From an uncultured Verrucomicrobia subdivision 3 bacterium (GTDB lineage: Bacteria; Verrucomicrobiota; Verrucomicrobiia; Limisphaerales; UBA11358): 33,439 bases of DNA. The position numbers were made by a program, and so were the translations under genes. Under the pieces are notes generated by a model. That model saw only the letters and a program-made list of their open reading frames with translations, did not search any database and was not told where the DNA came from. Within the stretch, counting starts at the first letter, position 1, and the number at the start of each line of letters is the position of its first letter. Location of the stretch: the NCBI GenBank assembly GCA_903850425.1, contig CAINLR010000043.1:1-33439 (forward strand), read 5' to 3'. Shown here one piece after another: positions 1 to 7,664 of this stretch.

Positions 1-128
1 GAAGAGTTCAGGGTTGCAAACTGTAGCCTTCGTCGCGGTGGGCTGCGTGTTCATTCCACCCACATAGACATTGGGCAGAATCCATCGTTACAATTTTTGC
101 CGTGAATTTTTCAGGCTAGGCGGCGCGT

Positions 129-776
129 TCATCGTGAAACCAGAGCGAGTTCATCGGCTGCCAACACCCGCCACTGTCCCACCGGCAAATCGCCGAGCCA
201 GAAATTCCCGATCCGCGCGCGCAGCAGCCGCAGCGTGGGATGGCCGATGGCCGCCGTCATGCGCCGCACCTGGCGATTTTTACCTTCGATGAGTTCCAGT
301 CCAATCCAGCAATCGGGCACGCTTTTCCGAAAGCGGATGGGCGGATCGCGCGGGGGAATCTTTGGCGTAGCGGCGTCCCGGCAGAGCGCCGTATTATCCT
401 CTGAAGGATTGTCAGCGGCACTCTGCCGAGGTGCCGCGACAACTTGAGGCTGCGGCTCGAGCAACCAAGCACGGCACGGCAAAGTTTTGTGACCTTGAAT
501 CACGCGGCCGCGTTGCAACTGGTCCAGCGCCGCGCGCGTGGGGATTTTTTCGACCTGCGCCCAATACTCGCGTTCATGCGCGTGGCGCGGGTGCAGGAGT
601 TTTTCGTTCCACTGCGCCTCGTCGCTCAGGAGCAGCAGGCCCTCGGAATCCGCATCCAGCCGGCCGATGGCATAGACGTTTTTCGGAAAACCAAACTCCG
701 CCAGCGCGCGATTGGGCGAGCCGTCGCGGGTGAATTGCGACAGCACGCCGTAGGGTTTGTTGAAAGCGATGAGCAC
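129..776 (-). CDS. rluE: 23S rRNA pseudouridine synthase, RluE/RsuA family
   Basis: Isomerises a specific uridine to pseudouridine in 23S rRNA during ribosome maturation in the cytoplasm (family knowledge). The N-terminal FNKPYGVLSQFT, the catalytic GRLDADSEGLLLL motif (Asp41) and the C-terminal KNRQVRRMTA block match E. coli RluE from memory. The start is GTG at 776. No S4 domain precedes the catalytic domain, as in RluE. Compared with E. coli RluE there are about 29 extra residues before PPIRFRKS. Residues 114-136 of that insert are encoded by a 68-nt palindrome (positions 370-437), so the reading frame survived insertion of a repeat. The gene is divergent from the HAD-Nudix gene. Confidence 0.93.
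   Translation of the reverse strand: MLIAFNKPYGVLSQFTRDGSPNRALAEFGFPKNVYAIGRLDADSEGLLLLSDEAQWNEKLLHPRHAHEREYWAQVEKIPTRAALDQLQRGRVIQGHKTLPCRAWLLEPQPQVVAAPRQSAADNPSEDNTALCRDAATPKIPPRDPPIRFRKSVPDCWIGLELIEGKNRQVRRMTAAIGHPTLRLLRARIGNFWLGDLPVGQWRVLAADELALVSR
370..437. repeat. Palindromic element inside the rluE reading frame
   Basis: A nested hairpin seen directly. GCGGC (370-374) pairs with GCCGC (433-437). CGGCAGAG (379-386) pairs with CTCTGCCG (421-428). GCCG (388-391) pairs with CGGC (416-419). ATCCT (396-400) pairs with AGGAT (405-409) around a CTGA loop. It coincides with the part of the protein that has no counterpart in E. coli RluE, which suggests a mobile palindrome inserted in frame. 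I saw no second copy in this window. Confidence 0.75.
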
Positions 777-782
777 GCGGAA

Positions 783-873
783 AAGGATGAAGTATGAATG
801 CTGAATGATGAAGTCAAATTGATCGCTGCGGATGGCGAAAAAATTGTTTCATCATTCAGCCTTCATCCTTCAT
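783..873. repeat. Imperfect inverted repeat in the rluE/HAD-Nudix divergent spacer
   Basis: The 13-nt arm at 800-812 (gctgaatgatgaa) is repeated in reverse complement at 848-860. The match continues outward as aaggatgaag (783-792) against cttcatcctt (861-870), after a 7-nt insertion in the left arm. It lies between two divergent genes and could act as a shared regulatory or structural element. It also looks like a dispersed intergenic repeat. Confidence 0.7.
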
Positions 874-883
874 AATTCGTTGC

Positions 884-1966
884 GTGATTCGCAACATCAT
901 TTTCGACTGGTCCGGGACGTTGGTGGACGATCTGCCCGCGGTCTTGCAGGCCTCCAATTTCGTGCTGGTGCAAGCGGGCAAAGCCGAAATGTCGCTCGCC
1001 ACCTTTCGCGCCGAGTTTTCCCTGCCGTTCAAGAAGTTTTACGACCGCCACACGCCCGAAGTGCCGATGCCGCAATTAGAGGACTGGTTTCACGCCAGCT
1101 TCAAGGAGGCGCAAGCTTCCGTGGTGGCGCTGCCGCATGCGCGCGAGTTCCTGGAATTTTGCCGCGCCCAAAAAATCCGCACGTTTCTCCTGAGCACGGT
1201 GCATGGCGACTATTTCAAGACGCAGTGCGATGTGACCGGCTTCGCCGTGTTCATTGACCGGCCTTATACCGATGTGTGGGACAAGCGCGAGAAGATTCAT
1301 GAGATCCTGCGCGAAAATGCTTTGAAACCCGACGAAACCCTTTTCATCGGCGACATGGAGCATGACATCGAGACGGCCAAGCACGGCGGCGTGCATTCGT
1401 GCGCCGTATTGACGGGTTACAACACGCTGGACCAACTGCGCGGCGCGCAGCCGGATTTGATCGTGGAACATTTGAGTGAACTGCGGCGGGTGTTGGAGCA
1501 AAACCAGTTTCAACTGAAACCGCTCGCGGAACAAAGTGAAACGCATCCGCTCGCCACGGTCGGCGCATTGATTTTCAATCGCAAAAACGAGGCGTTGATG
1601 ATCCGCACGCACAAATGGTCGAACAAGTGGGGCATTCCCGGCGGCAAGATCGACTGGGGCGAAACGTCCGAAGCCGCCTTGCGCCGCGAAATCAAGGAGG
1701 AGACGAATCTCAAGGTCGCCGGCATTGATTTCATCCTCGTGCAGGATTGCATCCGTTCGAAGGAGTTTTACAAGGCCGCGCATTTCGTGTTGCTCAATTA
1801 CACTTGCCGCGCCACCGGCAAACTCGACGTCCAGTTGAACCACGAAGGCCAGGAGTTCCGCTGGCTCAAACTGGCCGACGCGCAGAAGCTGAAGCTAAAC
1901 CAGCCCACGAAGATTTTGATCGCGGCGGTCTTGAAACAGCGAAAAGGGGAAGGCGGACAGCGATAA
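884..1966 (+). CDS. HAD-superfamily hydrolase fused to a Nudix hydrolase
   Basis: A two-domain protein of 360 residues. Residues 1-205 form a HAD domain: motif I IFDWSGTLVD (Asp8), motif II Ser104 (LLST), a motif III Lys near 134-137, and motif IV IGDMEHD (Asp157, Asp161). Residues 222-355 form a Nudix domain with a complete Nudix box at 254-276 (G-x5-E260-x7-REIKEE). The likely substrates are small phosphorylated or nucleotide metabolites, but the specific one is not visible. The HAD motif has Ser at the position two after the nucleophile, where phosphatases have the acid/base Asp. The start is GTG at 884, which directly precedes the conserved beta-strand. It is upstream of and on the same strand as the hydroxyproline cluster, about 80 nt away, so cotranscription is possible but unproven. 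Confidence 0.88.
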   Translation: MIRNIIFDWSGTLVDDLPAVLQASNFVLVQAGKAEMSLATFRAEFSLPFKKFYDRHTPEVPMPQLEDWFHASFKEAQASVVALPHAREFLEFCRAQKIRTFLLSTVHGDYFKTQCDVTGFAVFIDRPYTDVWDKREKIHEILRENALKPDETLFIGDMEHDIETAKHGGVHSCAVLTGYNTLDQLRGAQPDLIVEHLSELRRVLEQNQFQLKPLAEQSETHPLATVGALIFNRKNEALMIRTHKWSNKWGIPGGKIDWGETSEAALRREIKEETNLKVAGIDFILVQDCIRSKEFYKAAHFVLLNYTCRATGKLDVQLNHEGQEFRWLKLADAQKLKLNQPTKILIAAVLKQRKGEGGQR

Positions 1967-2047
1967 ATCTATTGCGCCGCGCATGGATGGCCGGTGTTCT
2001 CCCCCATCCAAAAGCAGGGCAATCTTTTCAATCAAACCAAACCAACC

Positions 2048-2959
2048 ATGAGCAAACCATTCTGGAGCGGAGTTTTCCCCGCCATCACCACCCAACTGAA
2101 AAAAGATCAGGCCATTGACTTCGATGCGACCGCCCAGCACGCCGAAGTCTTGCTTCAGTCTGGCGTCTCCGGCCTCATCTTCCTTGGTTCGCTGGGCGAA
2201 AACCAAGCGCTCCTGCCCAATGAAAAACGCCGGCTCATCGCCGAGATGCTGAAGGTGGTGAGCGGCCGCGTCCCCGTCTTGAGTTGTGTGGCCGAGACCA
2301 GCACCGCCGAAGCCTGCCGCTACGCCCGTGATGTCGAGAAGCTCGGCGTGGATGGCATCATGCTTCTGCCGGGCATGCTCTACAAAGGCGATCCGCGCGA
2401 GACGCTGGCGCACTTCCGCACGGTGGCCAAGGCGAGCGATTTGCCGATCATGATTTACAACAACCCGCTCAGCTATGGCAACGACATCACGCCCGAGCTG
2501 TTTGCCCAGCTCGCGGCTGAGAAGAAATTCGTCGCGCTCAAGGAAAGTTCCGGCGACGTGCGCCGCATCACGGATTTGCACAACACCGTGGGCGACCGCT
2601 ACGCGCTGTTCACCGGCGTGGACAATTTGGCGCTCGAAGCGAGCATCCTCGGCATTGATGGCTGGGTGGCGGGTAGCGGCATCGCGTTTCCAGCGGAGAA
2701 CCAATATTTCTGGGAACTCACGCGCAAGGGCGAATGGGACAAGGCGCGTGAAATCTACCGCTGGTTCACGCCGTTGCTGCATCTCGATGTCAGCACCAAG
2801 TTCGTCCAATACATCAAGCTCGCCGTGCAGGAAACCGGACTGGGCAAAGAATATGTCCGCGCCCCGCGCCTCACGCTGGCTGGCGAGGAACGCAAGCGCG
2901 TTTTGAAAATCATCCATGACAGCATTGCGAAGCGCCCGAAAATCCCGAAGCGGAAATAA
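2048..2959 (+). CDS. DapA-family lyase, probable 1-pyrroline-4-hydroxy-2-carboxylate deaminase
   Basis: A class I Schiff-base lyase of the dihydrodipicolinate synthase family. GSLGE is at 47-51, IYNNP carries Tyr137, and the Schiff-base Lys165 is in ALKESSGD. In hydroxyproline catabolism this family (LhpC/HypD in proteobacteria) deaminates 1-pyrroline-4-hydroxy-2-carboxylate to alpha-ketoglutarate semialdehyde. That role is inferred from the neighbouring 4-hydroxyproline epimerase, D-amino-acid dehydrogenase and semialdehyde dehydrogenase. The family signature alone would not exclude DapA or another aldolase. ATG 2048 is chosen because it begins the conserved domain; an upstream in-frame start at 1994 would add 18 residues with no homology. 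A long palindrome separates it from the epimerase gene. Confidence 0.85.
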   Translation: MSKPFWSGVFPAITTQLKKDQAIDFDATAQHAEVLLQSGVSGLIFLGSLGENQALLPNEKRRLIAEMLKVVSGRVPVLSCVAETSTAEACRYARDVEKLGVDGIMLLPGMLYKGDPRETLAHFRTVAKASDLPIMIYNNPLSYGNDITPELFAQLAAEKKFVALKESSGDVRRITDLHNTVGDRYALFTGVDNLALEASILGIDGWVAGSGIAFPAENQYFWELTRKGEWDKAREIYRWFTPLLHLDVSTKFVQYIKLAVQETGLGKEYVRAPRLTLAGEERKRVLKIIHDSIAKRPKIPKRK

Positions 2960-2963
2960 ATCA

Positions 2964-3115
2964 ACCACGGATGGACACAGATGGACCCGGATAAAAAACA
3001 AACGCAGAGGCGCAGAGGCCGCAAAGAGCTGCGGAGGAATTTTTCTCGGCGCGTCTCCGCGTTCTCTGCGCCTCTGCGTTTTCCCCATCCGTGTTAATCC
3101 GTGTCCATCCGTGGT
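2964..3115. repeat. Long imperfect palindrome between the deaminase and epimerase genes
   Basis: Arms of about 65 nt. accacggatggacac at 2964-2978 is mirrored by gtgtccatccgtggt at 3101-3115, and acgcagaggcgcagag near 3001-3016 by ctctgcgcctctgcgt near 3064-3079. The composition matches dispersed intergenic repeats I associate with Verrucomicrobiota. As RNA it would form a long hairpin. It ends 6 nt before the epimerase ATG, so it may affect transcript stability or expression of the downstream genes. Confidence 0.85.
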
Positions 3116-3121
3116 CAAAAA

Positions 3122-4048
3122 ATGAAAAAGATTTCAGTCATTGATTCGCACACCGGCGGTGAGCCGACGCGCGTCGTCATCGCCGGCGGACCCGACCTCG
3201 GCCCCGGCTCCGTCGCCGATCAGCTGGAAGTTTTTCGGGAGCACCATGATCGTTTTCGCTCCGCGGTGGTCAACGAGCCGCGCGGTTCGGATGTTTTGGT
3301 GGGCGCGCTGCTGGTTGAGCCGTCGGATAAATCCTGTGTCTGCGGCGTCATTTTTTTCAACAACGTCGGCTGCCTGGCGATGTGCGGTCACGGCACGATT
3401 GGCCTGGTCGTTACGCTGGCGCATCGCGGTAAAATCAAACCGGGCGAACACAAAATCGAAACGCCCGTCGGGATCGTCACCGCCACGTTGCAGGAAAGTG
3501 GCGAGGTCTCCGTGGCCAACGTGCCGAGCTTTCGCAAAACCAAGGCCGCGACGGTAGAGGTTCCCGGTGTCGGCAAGATTACCGGCGATGTCGCGTGGGG
3601 CGGCAACTGGTTTTTTCTCGTGGGCGAACCTGGTCGTGAGCTCGCTTTGGCGAACGTCGAGGCGCTCACCGATTTGTCCTGGCGCATCCGTCAGGCGGTC
3701 AACACGCAGGGTTTTCCCGAAGTGGATCACGTCGAACTGTTCGGTCCGCCGCAAAACGGCGGCGACTCGCGGAATTTTGTTTTGTGCCCCGGCAAGGCCT
3801 ACGACCGTTCGCCCTGCGGCACCGGCACGAGCGCCAAGCTCGCGTGTCTCGCGGTGGATGGAGAGTTGGCTGAAGGCGACATGTGGATTCAAGAAAGCAT
3901 CCTCGGCAGCAAGTTCACCGGCCAATTTCGCTGGTTAAACCGGGAGCGCGGTGAAGTGATTCCAATCATTACCGGCTCGGCGCATGTCAACGCCGAGGCC
4001 ACTTTGCTGCTCAACGAGCGCGATCCATTTTGCTGGGGCATCCGATGA
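3122..4048 (+). CDS. 4-hydroxyproline 2-epimerase (proline racemase family)
   Basis: Interconverts trans-4-hydroxy-L-proline and cis-4-hydroxy-D-proline, the entry step of bacterial hydroxyproline catabolism (LhpA/HypRE type). The N-terminal IDSHTGGEPTRVV, MCGHGTIG with Cys88 and DRSPCGTGTSAK with Cys232 supply the two catalytic cysteines. Two cysteines argue against a trans-3-hydroxyproline dehydratase, which has Thr at the second site. The overall sequence reads like known 4-hydroxyproline epimerases, for example the AWGGNWFFLV and SRNFVLCPGKAYDRSP blocks. ATG 3122 is used; the open frame upstream to 3101 is only read-through of the repeat. Its stop overlaps the peptidase start as ATGA (4045-4048), indicating translational coupling. 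It is 308 residues, normal for the family. Confidence 0.94.
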   Translation: MKKISVIDSHTGGEPTRVVIAGGPDLGPGSVADQLEVFREHHDRFRSAVVNEPRGSDVLVGALLVEPSDKSCVCGVIFFNNVGCLAMCGHGTIGLVVTLAHRGKIKPGEHKIETPVGIVTATLQESGEVSVANVPSFRKTKAATVEVPGVGKITGDVAWGGNWFFLVGEPGRELALANVEALTDLSWRIRQAVNTQGFPEVDHVELFGPPQNGGDSRNFVLCPGKAYDRSPCGTGTSAKLACLAVDGELAEGDMWIQESILGSKFTGQFRWLNRERGEVIPIITGSAHVNAEATLLLNERDPFCWGIR

Positions 4049-6405
4049 AAAAATTACTTCCACGGTTTGTGCTGGCACTGTGCGTTGCGGCGCAATCGGG
4101 ATTAGCCGGTGGCGCGGAGGCAGATTATTCCCGCGCCCAAGCACTCGCCCGTCGCACCGAGGGAAAAGTCTTTCGCGATGCCGTCGCGCCGCACTGGCTG
4201 CCGGACAACCGGCATTTTTGGTATCGCGTCACGACCGGCCCAGACCAACACGAATACGCTCTGGTGGATGCTTCCACCGGCGTCATCAAGCGGGCGTCAT
4301 CCGCTGAGAAAATTGGAGTGACCGAAGGCGAACGCCTTTCTAGCTCCGCGCAAAAATCACTCGCCCCCAAACGCACGACCCATAATGGCAACGAGACGAC
4401 GGTCCGTTTTCACAACACCACGGCTGCGCCCGTAGAATTGTTTTGGGTGGATGAAGGCGGCGAGCGCAAGCCTTACGGACGTGTTCGCCCCGGCCAATCG
4501 GTTGAGCAACACACTTACGCCGGCCACGTCTGGCTCGTGACGGATTCGCTCGGCAATCCGCTGGGATTTTTTGAAGCGGCACCGGACGTTTTGGAAATTG
4601 AAATTGATGGCAAGCCGGCGAAAACTGAACCGCCGCGCCGACGCCAAGGCCAGCGTCGCTCGGCGCAGTCGCCGGATAAAAATTGGTCCATCCAGTTTAC
4701 GAATCAAAACGTGGTGCTCATTGCGAGCAATGGCGAAGCCAGGTTGCTGACCACCAACGGCACGGCGGAAACGCCTTTTCGCGGTCCGGTCGTCTGGTCG
4801 CCGGATTCGCAAAGCTGCGTGATCCAATCCGTGACCGAAGTGCCGCGCCACCTCGTGACCATCGTGGAATCCTCGCCGCGCGATCAACTTCAGCCAAAGT
4901 TGCAGACCTATGATTATTTCAAGCCTGGCGACGCGCTGCCGCAGGTGCAGCCGGTGTTGATCCGTGTCGCGGGCAAGTCGGCCAAAGTCATTTCCGATGA
5001 TTTGTTCACGAACAATTTCACGCCCGGCGGCGAGTTGAATTTTCGCTGGTCGCCGCGCGGCGACGAATTTTATTTCGATTACAACCAGCGCGGCCACCAG
5101 CTCTACCGCATCTTGGCCGTCAACTCGACGAACGGCGCGGTCCGCACGGTCGTGGCGGAGCGTAGCCAAACGTTTATAGATTATGAGCAAAAGACGTGGC
5201 GCGAGTGGCTGGAGGCTTCGGGCGAACTGCTCTGGATGAGCGAGCGCGATGGCTGGGCGCATCTGTGGCTCTACGATGTCGCGACGGGCAAAGTGAAAAA
5301 TCAGGTGACGCACGGCAACTGGGTCGTGCGCGAAGTCCTCAAGGTGGATACGGCGAAGCGTCAGGTTTGGTTTCTCGCGGGCGGCGTGCGCGCGGGCGAG
5401 GACCCGTATGAGCATCAACTTTGCCGCGTTAATTTCGACGGCTCCGGCTTCATTCAGCTCACGCAGGGCGACGGCGACCACTCGGTGGAATTTTCGCCGG
5501 ACGGAAAATATTTCATCGCGAAATATTCGCGCGCGGATTTGCCGACAGTCAGCGAATTGCGCGGCAGCGACGACGGGAAATTAATCTGCGAACTCGAGCG
5601 TGCCGATGCGTCGCTGCTGCTCAAGTCTGGCTGGACGCTGCCGGAACGCTTCGTGGCCAAGGGCCGTGATGGCCAGACGGACATTTACGGCGTGCTCATC
5701 ATGCCCTCGAACTTTGATCCGCAGAAAAAATATCCCGTCGTCGAGGAGGTTTACGCCGGACCGCAGGATTCGTTCGCGCCGAAAAAATTTAGCCGGCTGC
5801 TCCGGCAACACACACTCGCGGAACTGGGATTCATCGCCGTGCAGGCGGATGGCATGGGCACCGATAATCGCGGAAAGAAATTTCACGACGTGAGCTGGAA
5901 GAATCTCGCCGATGCCGGCTTCCCCGATCGCATCGCGTGGATCAAATCGGCGGCGAAAGCGCGGCCGTGGATGGATCTGTCGCGCGTCGGTATTTACGGT
6001 GGTTCGGCCGGTGGACAAAACGCGATGCGCGCGTTGCTCGATTACAATGATTTTTACAAAGTGGCCGTCGCGGACTGTGGCTGCCACGACAATCGCATGG
6101 ACAAGCTCTGGTGGAACGAACAATGGCTGGGCTGGCCGGTGGATGACGCCTACGCGCGCAGTTCCAACGTGGACGACGCGCACAAATTGCAAGGCAAACT
6201 CTTGCTGATGGTGGGCGAACTGGATCACAACGTAGATCCCGCCTCCACGATGCAGGTGGTCAATGCGCTGGAAAAGGCGAACAAGGATTTTGAATTCATT
6301 GTCATCACCGGCTCCGATCACGGCGCAGCGGAAACACCCTACGGCAGCCAGCGGCGGATGGATTTTCTTGTCCGCAACCTGCTGAGCGAATCGGCAAAGA
6401 AATAA
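4045..6405 (+). CDS. Secreted S9 dipeptidyl-peptidase-IV-like protease with a VHL-beta-like insert
   Basis: Counting from ATG 4045, a signal peptide spans about residues 1-23. A DPP-IV beta-propeller region follows, with the bacterial SERDGWAHLWLYD signature near 400. The C-terminal alpha/beta hydrolase has a complete triad: Ser654 in YGGSAGGQ, Asp727 in GELDHNV and His759 in GSDHGAAE. DPP-IV enzymes remove X-Pro dipeptides from peptide N-termini outside the cytoplasm. Residues 117-191 are an insert within the N-terminal region that aligns to the beta domain of human pVHL, with the hydroxyproline pocket kept (W134, Y144, T157, H161, W163). The start codon overlaps the epimerase stop, and the D-amino-acid dehydrogenase begins 5 nt after the end. 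I infer that it supplies hydroxyproline dipeptides or peptides to the pathway. Actual specificity is unknown. Confidence 0.92.
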   Translation: MKKLLPRFVLALCVAAQSGLAGGAEADYSRAQALARRTEGKVFRDAVAPHWLPDNRHFWYRVTTGPDQHEYALVDASTGVIKRASSAEKIGVTEGERLSSSAQKSLAPKRTTHNGNETTVRFHNTTAAPVELFWVDEGGERKPYGRVRPGQSVEQHTYAGHVWLVTDSLGNPLGFFEAAPDVLEIEIDGKPAKTEPPRRRQGQRRSAQSPDKNWSIQFTNQNVVLIASNGEARLLTTNGTAETPFRGPVVWSPDSQSCVIQSVTEVPRHLVTIVESSPRDQLQPKLQTYDYFKPGDALPQVQPVLIRVAGKSAKVISDDLFTNNFTPGGELNFRWSPRGDEFYFDYNQRGHQLYRILAVNSTNGAVRTVVAERSQTFIDYEQKTWREWLEASGELLWMSERDGWAHLWLYDVATGKVKNQVTHGNWVVREVLKVDTAKRQVWFLAGGVRAGEDPYEHQLCRVNFDGSGFIQLTQGDGDHSVEFSPDGKYFIAKYSRADLPTVSELRGSDDGKLICELERADASLLLKSGWTLPERFVAKGRDGQTDIYGVLIMPSNFDPQKKYPVVEEVYAGPQDSFAPKKFSRLLRQHTLAELGFIAVQADGMGTDNRGKKFHDVSWKNLADAGFPDRIAWIKSAAKARPWMDLSRVGIYGGSAGGQNAMRALLDYNDFYKVAVADCGCHDNRMDKLWWNEQWLGWPVDDAYARSSNVDDAHKLQGKLLLMVGELDHNVDPASTMQVVNALEKANKDFEFIVITGSDHGAAETPYGSQRRMDFLVRNLLSESAKK
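4393..4617 (+). other. VHL-beta-like domain within the peptidase
   Basis: Sub-gene domain. Between human pVHL W88 and W117 and this protein's W134 and W163 the alignment needs no gaps and has 12 of 30 identities. Pocket residues map as W88 to W134, Y98 to Y144, H110 to H156, S111 to T157, Y112 to Y158, H115 to H161 and W117 to W163. In pVHL these residues hold hydroxyproline 564 of HIF-1alpha (established knowledge). Flanking strands also resemble the human domain: VRFHN against VIFCN, and the terminal IDGKP against VDGQP. Confidence 0.85.
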
Positions 6406-6410
6406 ATGAA

Positions 6411-7664
6411 ATGAGTAAGAGCATTCTCATCATCGGCGCCGGGGCGATCGGGCTTTCCACCGCCCTGCATTGTGCGCGCAAAGGTCATCGCGTCACTGTG
6501 CTGGAACGGCACGGCGCACAACGCGACGGCTGCTCTTTCGGCAACGCGGGCATGATTGTGCCGAGCCATTTCGTGCCCCTCGCCGCGCCCGGCATGGTCG
6601 CGCTCGGCTTGAAATGGATGCTCAATCCTGAATCGCCATTCTACATCAAGCCGCGTTTTGACGGTGAATTATTCGACTGGGCCTGCAAATTTTGGCGGGC
6701 GTCAAACGCGGAGCACGTCCGCCGCAGCGCGCCGTTGCTGCGCGACTTGAGCTTTGCCAGCCGGGCGATGTTTGAGGAAATTGCCGCGCAAACGCAGAAT
6801 GAAATCGGCCTCGTGACGCGGGGTTTGCTGATGCTCTGCAAGACGCAGCACGGCCTGGACGCTGAAGCGGAATTTGCCGCAAAGGCAAATCAGCTTGGCG
6901 TGCCGGCGGAAGTTCTCGACGCCCAGCAGACCGCCAAACTCGATCCCGGCGTGACGATGGCGGTGGCCGGCGCGGTTTATTTTCCCAAGGACGCGCACTT
7001 CACGCCGGACCGCTATCTGGCCGTGTTGGAAGCGCAGGCCGGAAAGCTGGGCGTCAGTTTCAAATGGGATGTTGAAGTGATGGGACTGGATTGCCGCGCG
7101 GGAAAAATTGCCGCCGTGCAGACGTTGAAAGGCGAATTCTCCGCCGATGAAATTATTTTGTGTGGCGGCTCGTGGTCGCCGCTGCTCGCGCACCAACTCG
7201 GTTTGAAAATTCCCATTCAGGCCGGCAAAGGCTACAGCCTCACGCTCCCGCAGCCGCGCGAATTGCCGCAGCTTTGCTCCATCTTCACCGAGGCGCGCAT
7301 GGCGGTGACGCCGATGGGTTCCTCGCTCCGATTCGGTGGCACAATGGAGATTGCCGGGCTGAATGAAGACATCAATCCCGCCCGCTTGCGGGGCATCCTC
7401 AAAGCCGTGCCGAAGTATTTCCCCGAGTTCGCCATGGATGATTTTCTGGGCATCCAGCCGTGGCGCGGCTTGCGGCCCTGTTCGCCGGATGGTTTGCCGT
7501 ATCTCGGCCGCACGACGCAATTTTCCAATCTCATCCTCGCCACCGGCCACGCAATGATGGGCATGAGCTTGAGCCCGATCACCGGCCAGTTGGTCGGCGA
7601 AATCGTCAGCGGCGAAAAGCCGTCGTTCGACCTGAGCCTGTTCTCGCCCGATCGTTACGCCTGA
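6411..7664 (+). CDS. FAD-dependent D-amino-acid dehydrogenase, probable cis-4-hydroxy-D-proline dehydrogenase
   Basis: A DadA/HypO-type flavoenzyme that would oxidise cis-4-hydroxy-D-proline to 1-pyrroline-4-hydroxy-2-carboxylate, probably passing electrons to the respiratory chain. The N-terminal dinucleotide-binding motif ILIIGAGAIGLSTALHC is followed by an acidic residue after the second strand (VLERHG). SFGNAGMIVPSHFVPLAAPGM and the C-terminal GHAMMGMSLSPITG are typical of the family. It is 417 residues, the usual length. It starts 5 nt after the peptidase stop, so it belongs to the same operon. Its 3' end overlaps the convergent aldehyde dehydrogenase by 10 nt (7655-7664). The hydroxyproline substrate is inferred from context; another D-amino acid cannot be excluded. 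Confidence 0.88.
   Translation: MSKSILIIGAGAIGLSTALHCARKGHRVTVLERHGAQRDGCSFGNAGMIVPSHFVPLAAPGMVALGLKWMLNPESPFYIKPRFDGELFDWACKFWRASNAEHVRRSAPLLRDLSFASRAMFEEIAAQTQNEIGLVTRGLLMLCKTQHGLDAEAEFAAKANQLGVPAEVLDAQQTAKLDPGVTMAVAGAVYFPKDAHFTPDRYLAVLEAQAGKLGVSFKWDVEVMGLDCRAGKIAAVQTLKGEFSADEIILCGGSWSPLLAHQLGLKIPIQAGKGYSLTLPQPRELPQLCSIFTEARMAVTPMGSSLRFGGTMEIAGLNEDINPARLRGILKAVPKYFPEFAMDDFLGIQPWRGLRPCSPDGLPYLGRTTQFSNLILATGHAMMGMSLSPITGQLVGEIVSGEKPSFDLSLFSPDRYA

Noticed and set aside
1895-3118. 407-codon ORF on the minus strand
   Set aside because: Runs through the palindromic repeat and antisense to the DapA-family gene; its N-terminal part is only translated repeat.
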